NCBI GenBank assembly: GCA_029953675.1
Contig: JAMWBK010000011.1
Location: 682,001 to 746,000, forward strand
Source: Rhodosorus marinus
Taxonomy: Eukaryota > Rhodophyta > Stylonematophyceae > Stylonematales > Stylonemataceae
Length of the DNA stretch: 64,000 bases
Direction: 5' to 3'
Shown piece after piece: positions 54,374 through 64,000 of the stretch. Below the pieces are notes generated by a model. That model was not told where the DNA came from. It ran no database searches and saw nothing but the letters and a program-made list of their open reading frames with translations. Numbering within the stretch: the stretch's first letter is position 1; each line of letters begins with the position of its first letter. A program made the position numbers and the translations under genes.

Positions 54374-55616
54374 TGGAGAGTTGCCAACTGCTCATGGATT
54401 CTAGTATTCCCCTTGACATTTCTTTCTTCGAGGATGGGATCCTCGGCTATCATCATAGAATGGGTACCTTTGAAGTGCTATGTACCATCTCGGGTGCGAC
54501 CAAGTCATGGCTTCTATTTGAGAACGAAACAGGTTTAGAATGGTCTGCTAGACCATACGAGCAGAGATCGCAGGTGCTCAGTTTTTCGCGACTACAGGGC
54601 TCGCCGGGACCGGAACTGCTTGAAAAGCTGCTCTGTTTGTATCTGGTGAGGATTTCTGCGGACGAGCAGAACCTGATTGGAAGCGGCTACGCACTCTCTG
54701 AGGACGGAGTTGCGGCTTTTCCGATGCGTCATGTGGTGCCGGGCAGGTGATGACTATATTTTCTATACTCGACGCGGATGGAAACGTATCCGTTTGCTCG
54801 TGGAAGGAGTTGAGCGAGTGCCTCGTAGAGATTCAGATCAGTAGGGTTAACGGCGAGGGCTATTTCATCAGAGAGCGGATCAAGTACTGGGGAGAGAGGA
54901 GTACGAGTACTGGTGCGTCTTCAGGGTCGCTTTGGGGCTTTTGGGAGGAGAGTTGAGCAGTACCCCAAGTTGGCCCGAGATTTGACCTTGAAGCCGCGGA
55001 TCAAAGGCTAGGCATCTTCTCAGGCTCGATGAACGGGTTATGGCTTCTTCGAGATGAGCTTTCTTCGGACTTGGACGTGATGCTTAAAGCAACTTTCACC
55101 TCTGAAACCGAAGCAATTGAGAGAGTGAACTCTCAAATTGAAGCGTGCAAACTCAGAAAAGAGTTTCTGCAAGAGCTCGATCTTCTTTTGTCCGAACCGA
55201 ACTCTACTTCTGGAACGGAAGAGTCGTTGAGATCTCACAAGAAGCACAAGTGTCAATGCGGAATCTCATTCAGAACGTTTTACCAGCTAACGCGGCATAA
55301 GAAATGGGTTCACGAGGGGAGGAAGGAATATTCTTGTGGGCACTGCTCCCGGCGCTTTTCCCAATCCGGACACAGGAACGAGCACGAGCGCCAGGTGCAT
55401 TTGCGCGATGCGTTAGTGTGTGAATACTGCGGCAAAATGTTCGGTATTAAGTCCAGAATGGACAGACATATCAGAGCCGTGCACGAAAACGTTCGAGATC
55501 ACGAGTGCACGCTGTGTGGAAAGATGTTCAAGGAGAGAAACCACCTACAGAAGCACCTGCGTTGTACACACTCGCATGAATCACAGGTACATCAAGATGC
55601 TGGGGCAAGTTTTTGA
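54370..55616 (+). pseudogene. C2H2 zinc-finger paralog C (frameshift plus in-frame stop)
   Basis: The full-length family layout is present but broken. From the ATG at 54370 the frame reads VLSFSRLQGSPGPELLEKLL and SEDGVAAFPMRHVV, then ends near 54748. Compared with paralog B about 10 nt are missing there (18 nt in B between GTGGTG and GTGATG, 8 nt here), shifting the frame. Reading resumes at 54747 with VSVCSWKELSECLVEIQI and meets a TGA at 54954-54956. It continues in the same frame (NGLWLLRDE, MLKATFTS) through the fingers to 55616. The first finger has CxC spacing (CQCGISF) instead of CxxC. The last three are intact: CGHCSRRFSQSGHRNEH, CEYCGKMFGIKSRMDRH, CTLCGKMFKERNHLQKH. Paralogs A and B are intronless, so splicing is unlikely to rescue it. 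The finger part alone could still be made from the ATG at 55029. Confidence 0.8.
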
Positions 55617-58504
55617 TCAAGTTTCACCGTATTCGGATGCTCATGGCCAGCAAAGCCCTGAACGACACACCGAAGACATTTTTGAAGCCACAGAGGCTTC
55701 TTATCCTTAATACAGCCAATCACAAAAGTGAATGGCCATGTTAGAGGCTTAAAGACCAATTAAATTAACTATTACGCAGATTATGAATCTTAAAAACATC
55801 TATTGGTCTAATGCGCATATTATCCTACGGTTCTATCCAATCGTCCAGTAAATCCTCTCACTAAAGCCTAACAAAACAAATAAAATACGCTAGTATCCGA
55901 TTTTCTTCCATATTCAAAGAATTTGGATAACGTATTTCCTTAATGTTCGGTCTTAGCTTCAAGCTTAGAGAACTGAAAATAGGTATTCAAAGACGATGAG
56001 TATCGTTGATTCCAGAACCTTATCCAGTCGCTGGAATACAGCGTGAAAGACACCGAACTGGCCGCATGTGGGTGACTGCGACATCTGAGAGTTCCTCGCA
56101 GACGCTGATACTACTCTCAGGTGGTGGATAAATTGTTCTTGTCAGTCTGTTCTTGCTGACTTTTGGATTTTAGTCCCGAGTGGGATTTCTGGCCGACCGC
56201 TCCTCGCGAGCACAAATACGCACCGGGCTCATCAACTCACTGATCGAGGACGTTTGAATCAGAGGATATGGAATGGCTAGCAGAATCCAGCTGGATTCCT
56301 TCACGAGTTTTCGTAATTGCCAGAGGATTCGCAGGGATGGAAGCTGTCGTCCGAAGGCGGAATTCTTTGTGAAGAGGAAAACTGACACGACGAGTCTGAG
56401 GGAGTCTGCCTGACAGTTTTATACCCGTTGTCCTCGTTCCAGAGTGACTAGAATATTCAATAAACAATGGATAACCGTGCTCATGCTCCCGTGAGAGCAC
56501 ATCTTGAAAGGAACTTTGAAATACGTTGGCTGAACGAATTGCAACGTTTCCTATGGAGTCTGAACCACTACACGGCTGTCCATCCCAATTCCTGGTTCTG
56601 TTCTGCTTTCGAGTACAAAGTGGCTAGATGTACCGAAGATTTTCATAAAATCGGGCTAGAAGCAAGCTTTTCATTCCGACTAATAATAACTAGACTTTCC
56701 TCTCGTACAACTCACAATCCTACAGCGAGGATATTCGCGGATCTTTTGATACCCGTCGTAAACCTCTCTCAGAGACTTGCACAGTTATCGCCTCACCAGT
56801 GGCATTCTTCATCCTGATGCGATGCTCCAGGGAACAGGACCGGGCGAATAATTTTCTGCCTGCGAACTTTTGTTTGAGCATATAAGTCGGGGCTTAGAAA
56901 AAGACCAGTAAAAAGAAAATCTGCGAGACTCCTCACCGTATCTGCTTCGACCTATGATCACCATTACACAAACCTCAGTAGAAAACACTCTTACACCTTC
57001 CCCACGCTACTTCCCTTCATCAAACTCATCACTCATTGCAGCATTCCTACGGAGAAGGTCGAGGGCCCCAGCGTGGGCCGTCAGAACCTTCCAATGGTTT
57101 TCTCCCCTCTGCTCAACACTCTTGAAAAACAATACAAAAAAGCTTTTATCAATCATTTTAGTTTAATTAATTACAAAAAGACAAATGATAAAAATAAGAT
57201 TAGTAGTATAAAAAATTGATTCAATCTATACGATTTTGCTGCCCATGTGCATGAAGAAAAAGACTCGGGAAGGTTTTCTTCTCATGTACGCTTTTGAGCC
57301 CTTGGCGACCTTCACTTCACCGTTGTATCTTGAACGGGTGCAATTTTCGCCTTATAAAAACTAAATAGTGTGTTTCTGAAATATTCGGACCACACGCCGA
57401 TCTAGTTGTCTGAGGTCGGAGGGGGGTTCGCTTTTGAGACAAGTTTCAACCTGCATACATCCCAAAACGGGGTTTACCAGAGGGTCCAACAAGGATTATA
57501 CACAAAAATATTTTTATTTCTTGTAGTCGGGGAGGTGGATGAATATTCGGTTATTTTCACAGCAGTGGCGTTACCGCTTAAGCCTCCATATTTAAAGTAG
57601 GTACTGACTTTAATTAAAGACATCATCCTATATAGTTTTCGTACCAACCCTTTGAAGAGTTATTCTGTTTTCCCTATTCTAAATTTGGAGAAGATAGATA
57701 TCAAAAATAGCTTCTCGTTAACTGCGATAAGCCAGATCCCAGAGCGTCGTATTGATTGGTTGCCCTAGGACCATCACTGTTTTCCTACCATATTTATACC
57801 TAATACAAAATTAAAGTAATAGTTTATTACAATAATTTGATCTACGCGTGCTGGTATCTGTAATTTATTTAGATAATCTCATTATCTTGACATGTGTTTC
57901 CAAATAATTTCATCTACGCGTTCTTTCCTTCCTGAGGAACATCAGCATTATGGTAAAACGTTAAGGAAAAATATTGCTTTTTGGGGGCCTCATGTAGGAC
58001 ATTCAGTTTCATTTATCGTGAAGTGTTTTATGGGATTTGGGGCTGCTCAGCTGATTTCTGCCATGTAACCGGATTTTGGACAGTTTTGGCTTTTCCTAAT
58101 ATTTTTCGTTGGCCAAAAATTTTTGCTTAAGAAACATGGGCCCCGGTTGTTTTTTTTTCTCCAGGTTTCAATGAAAGTGGTGCTTGGAGCTGCTGGTGTT
58201 GATGAGTTTAGCCGGACGAGGGCATGTTGTAAGGCGACAGGAGTTGTGTCCGATGTCAGTCCATGTGAAGTTTTCGGATGGGCATTGTCATGCAATGGGA
58301 GCCAAACTTCGACATGTATATATAGTTTCGAAGTTGACCGTAGAGACGATTTCTCACCCGTTCCCTTTCACTCAAAACAAGAGGCTTTCGTGGTTGCAGT
58401 GTTTACGCACAGGAGACGTATTTGAAACAACTGAATGAGAAAGAGTCGTTTGCAGATTAGAGGTCCGAGTTTAATGGTAACTGGTGATTTAATCGGAGGA
58501 GCTA
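55617..58504. other. Spacer between paralogs C and D
   Basis: AT-rich at 55740-55960 and 57140-57250, and again at 57560-57900. A minus-strand TATAAAA at 56417-56423 leads to no ATG frame of substance. From about 57950 the plus strand is G/T-rich, and TATATATA at about 58315-58324 may be the TATA element of paralog D. Confidence 0.4.
56467..56817 (+). CDS. Doubtful 116-codon open frame
   Basis: ATG at 56467, 116 residues (MDNRAHAPVRAHLERNFEIR), no recognisable domain, no G/T-rich leader and no splice support. It is listed because it has an ATG and reasonable length in a gene-poor spacer. It may well be chance. Confidence 0.2.
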   Translation: MDNRAHAPVRAHLERNFEIRWLNELQRFLWSLNHYTAVHPNSWFCSAFEYKVARCTEDFHKIGLEASFSFRLIITRLSSRTTHNPTARIFADLLIPVVNLSQRLAQLSPHQWHSSS

Positions 58505-59200
58505 ATGCAAATCGGCGGGACGATGGAGTTGTTCGACGAGGTGCTGGACCAGCACGTGAAGGGGATGTTTTTCGAGAATACGGCCATTCCATTGTGTCTG
58601 AGCTTGAGTGACGAGTTCCTGTTCCCGGAGTTTGATGCGGATGGGGATTGCCCTGTTGTTAGAGAAACGCGTATAACCCCCATCGCTATCCCGGAGCCGA
58701 GTACAACGGAGATGCAAAGCATTTTTGACGACATCTTCGAGATTTCGGATGTGAGCTCGCCTTCATCTCCCGTGTCTGTTCAGCCTCGGGAAATGGAGCT
58801 CATTCCCAGTTCACATCTGGTATCGGCGGTTTCAACTGTTTCCAAGGACACCGTATCCTCCACGAGTCAGGGCAAGGGAAGCGAATCCTGCGAAATCACA
58901 GAGTCGAAGAAGCCCAAGCCTTTCACGTGCAGGTACTGTGAACGAAGGTTCTATCAGTCTGGACATAGAAATGAGCACGAGAGGACTATTCACTTTGGAA
59001 ATGGTTACAAATGCAAACCATGTGGGATCCTCTTCGGAAACAAGTCGAAACTTGACAGACACGTCCGATCCGTGCACAATAATGTTCGCAGATTCGAGTG
59101 TGAAGAATGCGGCTTCAAGTTCAAGGAGAAGTGCCACCTGGTGAAGCACGCTAAAGCGCACGAGAGAAAGCGCGTACTTCAAGCAAATATTACCAGATGA
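58505..59200 (+). CDS. C2H2 zinc-finger paralog D (short form)
   Basis: Single exon, 231 residues, ATG at 58505 (MQIGGTMELFDEVLDQHVKG). It lacks the 250-residue region shared by A to C and the first finger. The N-terminal 135 residues are acidic and Ser/Pro-rich (DVSSPSSPVSVQPREMEL), activation-region-like. Three fingers start at about 142 (CRYCERRFYQSGHRNEH), 170 (CKPCGILFGNKSKLDRH) and 199 (CEECGFKFKEKCHLVKH), with the family's non-TGEKP linker (HNNVRRFE). The recognition helices are nearly those of A to C, so it may bind the same DNA motif without the shared N-terminal region and could compete with them; that is inference. Confidence 0.82.
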   Translation: MQIGGTMELFDEVLDQHVKGMFFENTAIPLCLSLSDEFLFPEFDADGDCPVVRETRITPIAIPEPSTTEMQSIFDDIFEISDVSSPSSPVSVQPREMELIPSSHLVSAVSTVSKDTVSSTSQGKGSESCEITESKKPKPFTCRYCERRFYQSGHRNEHERTIHFGNGYKCKPCGILFGNKSKLDRHVRSVHNNVRRFECEECGFKFKEKCHLVKHAKAHERKRVLQANITR

Positions 59201-60100
59201 ATTATTAACTTATGTAATGGACAAACTAAAAGAAAAACTACAACACTTTCCGTACAAATTCTTCCCAAGTTATTGCCCAAGAACGTTTTTCAGGCTTGTA
59301 AAAACTCGGACACCGAACTCCGACACGCCAAACCCCCAGTCTTGTTGAAAAAAAACTACGCCAAGGGAAGCTATGGCGACGGGTCCCCTCGCTTGTGACC
59401 CAATTAGCAAGCACGAACAGAAACGAACGTCAGCGTCTGTATGTGGCTGACAAATTATGAAGGAGACGTCGTGCTTGCTAGTTGCTCCCAAGTCGCTCAA
59501 GTCTGTGAAGACTGTTCTCCGGGCCCGTACTGCCAGTTGCTTCCGTAGCTACCAATCGAGTCATCCCGGAATCCTGCTGAGTTCTTCGCCGAGGTTTCCT
59601 AAGTGCTCCAGGTGGCTCGCAGACAGTCTCTTGTACTGGTAATTTCTTCACACTTCCTCAAGTGACCCTAGCCTTCTAGGACAGGAGCAAGACCCCTGGC
59701 CACGGTCTGAAGCAACAGAATACAACTCCATTCCCCTCAAGAAAGAACGCAAATTATTAAACGTGCCGCCCGGCAAGTTGATATATATAGGATCACCACT
59801 CTCTAAAATTATGAAACTTGATGGGAAGGTCCAGTACACAGAACACCGTGAAAGTCCCAAATTCAAGTTCCGTCTCAGAATGAGTTCAAATTTAGCTCCG
59901 CACGTGTCTTTCTGAAGTGCAAGTGAGAGAAACTGCTCCAGATTTCCGTACAATAGAGTTGTGTTTGTTCAGATTTAGGTCACGTTGGCAAAGGGGAGGG
60001 TGTGAGCTTTGAAAATTAACACGTACATTTTACGCGTCTCCCCTAATTTTTAGTGATGGATTCTGGCAATCAATTTCACCCCAGACTAAGCTTAGGGGGT
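59201..60100. other. Spacer downstream of paralog D
   Basis: No supportable gene. Frames at 59270-59500 (minus) and 59648-59953 (minus) match nothing. Confidence 0.4.
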
Positions 60101-60480
60101 GTTGATGAGCCAGCCCTCCCGAGCACTTCAACTAGTGAGGCTATGTGTTGCTAGCGAGTGCAGACAAAAGAACTCTCGCTGGATTCGGGCGATCGCTGCT
60201 TGCTGTTATTCGAGTGTGCGCAACTCGACAACAGCTCAAATCATTGTGCAGCAAGAAAAAAAGGAGTTCGCTGGTAGAGTGGTAAGAGTGGTTGATGAGC
60301 CAGCCCTCCCGAGCACTTCAACTAGTGAGGCTATGTGTTGCTAGCGAGTGCAGACAAAAGAACTCTCGCTGGATTCGGGCGATCGCTGCTTGCTGTTATT
60401 CGAGTGTGCGCAACTCGACAACAGCTCAAATCATTGTGCAGCAAGAAAAAAAAGAGTTCGCTGGTAGAGTGGTAAGCAGT
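60101..60480. repeat. 190-bp tandem duplication
   Basis: Head-to-tail copies at 60101-60290 and 60291-60480, period 190 bp, with one clear mismatch (AAGGAGTTCG in the first, AAGAGTTCG after one more A in the second). The unit opens GTTGATGAGCCAGCCC and ends GGTAGAGTGGTAAG. Each copy has a frame of about 60 codons, but nothing suggests it is a gene. Confidence 0.92.
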
Positions 60481-61724
60481 TCGGACTCCAAGCTATCTTT
60501 TTAAGATTTGCCCACAATTTACCGTAAACAATCTCTCGAGGAAGTGTGCTTTGATGATTGTTCTTCCATAGCAACAGTGTATGCACAATTCTCGTTCGAT
60601 ACATGCGCATAACCAATCAAGTAGAATGCCAAACTGGGATCCGGCGAAGTGTTTTTTCACAGCATAGAGATCACGATACATCGTCACGCCCCAAGCGCTG
60701 TGAGCACACCTCGCTGAACATCGCAGCAAAGCAGATAGCGCTTGAATTCCATATGAAGCGACAACTCATCCCCTCGCATTCGCGATGGTACAAAAGGAGC
60801 CAATCCCAGAACTCCCCATACGCGCAGAGCACAACCTAGGTAAATTCCATCTTGTACAAACCGCCTCTTTTCACTTGAGTCCAGTGTAAGCCCGCCTTTG
60901 CTCTCCATGCTCGTGTCCACCACAACATAATCCTATGCATCAACCTCGGGAAACACACTTAGCTCCAGGAACAAAAAGCTACCCATTTACCGGTCTCGCC
61001 ATGGGTCCCCTTGACTTTCCTTATCCGATTGTCCAAAAAGAATTTCCTGTCGTAGGCTTACGCTTTCAGCTCCCTCTCGAATTCAGCTTCCGATCCAGCA
61101 ACCACACAAGGCAAGGATGCTGTGCGGTCTCAAACAACATCCACGAAAGCATAAGGTACACAGGAAAAAAATAAAAGAAGGACAGCCTGTTCCACAGAAT
61201 CTTTTTCTTATAAAAATCTAAGGGACAGTCTGGCCGTCGAGAACTTGGTTTTATCTAAAAATATTAATGATATCAATTGCATGTCCCAATTGAATCTTCG
61301 TTCGGAGTGGAAGCCTTATTTGGATACAGCGCGCTAAGCGCCGATCATCAAAAATCTAAAAATAGTTGTTTTTGTTTCTTTAGAGCTTATGATTGGTGGT
61401 TTGCACAGTAAGCAAACGGTTGGGGAGATCTTGTGGGACGATGCTACGAGTTATTTTTGGAAACCACCGTCCGTGGAGAAGTTGTTTTTCGTTTAATTTA
61501 AGCAGTACTTGAAAGGGGTTTTTGCGGTGGTGGATCGCAACCGGCCTCACGACGTGGGTGATCGACTCGGTTTCCATCGGTCCCTAAGCAGCGTGAGGCG
61601 TGAGCGTAGCTTACTTGGATTCAAATTATGATCACTCCTTTATCTCATTGCCGGAGCTTACAGCGGATTGCACGACCTGAATTCGGCTGGAGAGCCTGGG
61701 TTGTAACGATAGTGCCACAATGGA
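60481..61724. other. Spacer upstream of paralog E
   Basis: Contains a GGACAGCCTGTTCC motif at 61183 of the palindrome family seen elsewhere. Open frames at 60558-60839 and 60684-60923 oppose each other and match nothing. The plus strand is G/T-rich from about 61370. Confidence 0.4.
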
Positions 61725-61731
61725 TATAAAA
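61725..61731 (+). promoter_or_regulatory. TATA box of paralog E
   Basis: TATAAAA on the plus strand, about 220 nt upstream of the first in-frame ATG at 61949. Transcription would start near 61755. An out-of-frame ATG at 61914 precedes the in-frame one and ends after 11 codons. Confidence 0.45.
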
Positions 61732-61948
61732 CTCTTGAGCCGGTCTCGCATCCTTTCTTCTTTGGCTGGGGACTGTAGGAGCTCGGAAGGTACTGTTAGA
61801 GTGGGGTTCTTGACGGTATATCTACGTGCGACTAGTCTTCATCCTGGAGAAGCAAAGCGACATACTGGCCCTGGCTTTCTGGGAGTCAGGACTGTTTGGG
61901 CAAAGAGGTGGATATGAGCCGAACGGCTTACTGGAACAGGAGTTGTTG

Positions 61949-62371
61949 ATGGGAGAATTTGTTCCGGAAGAGAACTCTGAGTCCTGTCTTTCGCCGAGTA
62001 CAGAAGGCACACTCTCGGCTAGAGATTTGCTGAATGACATCGCTACTGCATCCCAGTGGCCGAGCATAAGCGAGCTCGATGAGAAAGGTTCTCAAGGAGC
62101 AAGGCAGAAAATGAAGAAAGCCCACAAGTGTCGGTTCTGTGAGAGCGAGTTCACGCAGAGCGGCCATCGGAATGAACACGAGGGCAGATTCCACTTAAAC
62201 TTGGGGCACAAGTGTGATATCTGTCAGCAGACATTTGGGATGAGATCAAAGCTGCACAGACATCTTCGAAACGTTCATATTCAGGAGAAGAGGTTTGAGT
62301 GCCACTGCGGAAAGCGATTTAACGAGAAGTATCACCTGAACCGGCACATGAAGATACACAAAGATACATGA
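61949..62371 (+). CDS. C2H2 zinc-finger paralog E (short form)
   Basis: From the first in-frame ATG the product is 140 residues (MGEFVPEENSESCLSPSTEG). The frame is open upstream to 61814 without an ATG, so a GTG start at 61826 or an upstream exon is possible. Three fingers start at about 61 (CRFCESEFTQSGHRNEH), 89 (CDICQQTFGMRSKLHRH) and 118 (CHCGKRFNEKYHLNRH). The last has CxC rather than CxxC spacing, which may weaken zinc binding. The acidic N-terminal part is unlike A to C. The first finger keeps the family's Arg-for-Leu helix. Probably nuclear and DNA-binding, by family. Confidence 0.75.
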   Translation: MGEFVPEENSESCLSPSTEGTLSARDLLNDIATASQWPSISELDEKGSQGARQKMKKAHKCRFCESEFTQSGHRNEHEGRFHLNLGHKCDICQQTFGMRSKLHRHLRNVHIQEKRFECHCGKRFNEKYHLNRHMKIHKDT

Positions 62372-64000
62372 CTTTGCGCCATTCCGCAGGTGCTTTTTTG
62401 AGGATCAATATTTAATATCAATAAACTTAGCTTAATCATCGTATCACCAGTTAAGTTTCAATGTTGCCGCGTGTATCCGAGCAACCGGTAAACTTTGCCG
62501 TTTGTAGTCAGGTAGTCCCGTCCTTTCTATGTCGTTGTAATTCTTCTAAAGGGTGGTGGTTTACTAACATAGCCTTAAGTGCTACGCACTGCGGAAAGGG
62601 AACTACGCGCTAGGGCCAAAAGCATGCAAGCCCTGTCGGCCAAAAGAAAGGAGCAATCGCGTCCAGTGACCATTTGTAAAATCAATCATGCCTTCAGAAT
62701 AGCCGTGAACAGATGCCCGACAAAGCACCAACACACGTTCGTGAAGCGACGAAGGAGGTTTCCTTTTGCAAGAGTGCTTTATCATCATCACAAGGCAACG
62801 ATACAGCCTTTTCTACGAGGTTGAGAGCTCTCACTGTCATGCTATTCAAAGAAGTTTTCTGTTTTCGACTACTGTCCTTCATCCGAGGTCGGTAATAAAA
62901 TTGACTCGCTCCGGATCCTGTTGGGCCCCACTGGAAGTCGAGAAATGGAGAAATGGTGACGTCGCGGCATATATCCACTCATTTTTCCTGTTAAAATTTA
63001 AAGCTCGACAAAAATCAGTGTCAGGGAAGAATGGCAATGATATGTTCTTTGAGACGGAAAATTTCAAATACTTTACAAAGCGGTAGGAATCGGTTGTATT
63101 TTCTGAGGAAGTCCGAAATGCACCCTATGGCGTTTGGTTCAGGTTGAGATTTGGAGTCCTCAAGTTTAGTAGAGCTGCTCATGTCAAACGATAGCAGCAC
63201 GCTCTGACATTGAGGTTCCGGAGGTTCCGGATCCAACAACGCATGTGAAGAAAGGCCGATGGATGATGTGATCTTCCAACTTTCATAGAGGGGGCGGTGG
63301 GGGGAGGAAGGGGAGTTTCTCACTACAGGTTTCAACTGAGACAAACGACTTGGAGTCATTTCAGAAGCAATCAACCTTCTTCCCACCAGCGCAGAAGCGA
63401 AATATTTTGTTGACAAGACCCACTTCAGTGAGCGATTCAATTACAAGGCGATAGTATAAAATGCAGATAGGAACCCGTCGAAATGTGCTTCGTTTAAAGG
63501 ACCCATATAAGTGAGAGTGACAGACAATTCGATCGTGGACAAGCAGATGGGAACCCGTAGACCTGCTTTTACATTTGATTGATTACTCGCCAGAAAAAAG
63601 CTGGAATTTTATGGACAGGCTGTCAGATTTAATTTTTTTGGTGGAAATATTTTGAAAGGTTACATCATCGTTTTCGACCGCTGAAACGGAAAAGTCAAAC
63701 AATATGAGAACTAGGCTGAGATTCAAGGTTTTTATTGGTCGGATGTAGAATGGGCGATCCTAGGAACCTTGGGGGAGCGATTCTCAAAAGCCTGTTTTTG
63801 TTGAGCAATCCGTGTGTCTCGCCTGCGTGGCACTAGTACTGGATGGGTTGAATATACCCGTAACTTCAGTTTCAACTACACCCTGCACAGGGACATTCTC
63901 CACAGGCGGAGGTTGGCGTAGAAACTGTTGAGTTTGACGCTCTACACAACACCCACACCAGCTCCAAAAAAAATAAACACCTTGCCACCACCAACAGTTC
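62372..64000. other. Right-edge region, nothing firmly supported
   Basis: A minus-strand frame at 63021-63440 (139 codons, first ATG at 63359) is Ser/Pro-rich with no known domain. A short direct repeat (GCAGAT-GGAACCCGT) occurs at 63462 and 63544. A GGACAGGCTGTC palindrome at about 63614 matches others in the window. The plus frame at 62579-62824 starts on GTG and is unconvincing. Confidence 0.4.

Noticed and set aside
54720-54760. Reading the paralog C break as an intron
   Set aside because: Paralogs A and B are continuous here, the gap in C is a deletion of about 10 nt relative to B, and a second lesion (TGA) lies downstream.
56170-56423. Minus-strand gene behind the TATAAAA at 56417-56423
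   Set aside because: No ATG-initiated frame of meaningful length follows; the 72-codon frame starts on GTG.
1-64000. CRISPR arrays, prophage or bacterial operons
   Set aside because: No regularly spaced repeats, no Shine-Dalgarno-led gene runs; the intron-containing genes and tRNA are plainly eukaryotic nuclear.

Overview
This is nuclear DNA of a eukaryote. Coding regions are broken by short spliceosomal introns (13 inferred, 58-150 nt, mostly GTAAG/GTAGG donors and CAG/TAG acceptors). There is an intron-containing tRNA-Tyr gene, TATA boxes sit upstream of several genes, and intergenic DNA is long, AT-rich and repeat-laden. I cannot assign the lineage firmly. Homocitrate synthase (alpha-aminoadipate lysine route) and a bipartite CHO2-type phosphatidylethanolamine methyltransferase point to a fungus or fungus-like protist. 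A PTEN-C2-FH2 formin is not the usual fungal type. An early-diverging fungus, a fungus-like protist or an alga would all fit.

Left part (0-31 kb), mostly housekeeping genes: a secreted metallo-beta-lactamase-fold hydrolase (-), RNA polymerase I subunit RPA43 (-), a six-exon PTEN-like/C2/FH2 formin (+), two small unknown genes (+), mitochondrial ribosomal protein mL54 (+), a CHO2-like methyltransferase (+), tRNA-Tyr (-), Rab geranylgeranyltransferase alpha subunit (-) and, divergent from it, a SETD3-like SET-domain methyltransferase (+). Between them lie decayed gene fragments (a copy of the CHO2 3' end, a scrap of the RabGGTase alpha gene), a 0.6-kb dispersed repeat and islands of short GGGAC/GTCCC inverted repeats.

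Right part (34-62 kb), dominated by C2H2 zinc-finger genes: a four-finger gene at 34.7 kb, a two-finger gene at 36.5 kb (-), then homocitrate synthase at 40.8 kb. Next come five clear paralogs in the same orientation at 45.3, 49.9, 54.4 (a pseudogene), 58.5 and 61.9 kb. The paralogs share three C-terminal fingers with nearly invariant recognition helices; the first of these has an odd Q-S-G-H-R-N-E helix carrying Arg where the core Leu should be. Three of them also share an undescribed N-terminal region of about 250 residues. Perfect or near-perfect head-to-tail duplications (60, 83, 119 and 190 bp) lie in introns, leaders and spacers.

Most genes have long 5' leaders that are G/T-rich and C-poor on the coding strand, which helps predict strand and start. 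The zinc-finger array is the best candidate for something undescribed: a lineage-specific, locally amplified family of putative transcription factors, with birth, truncation and decay visible in one window.
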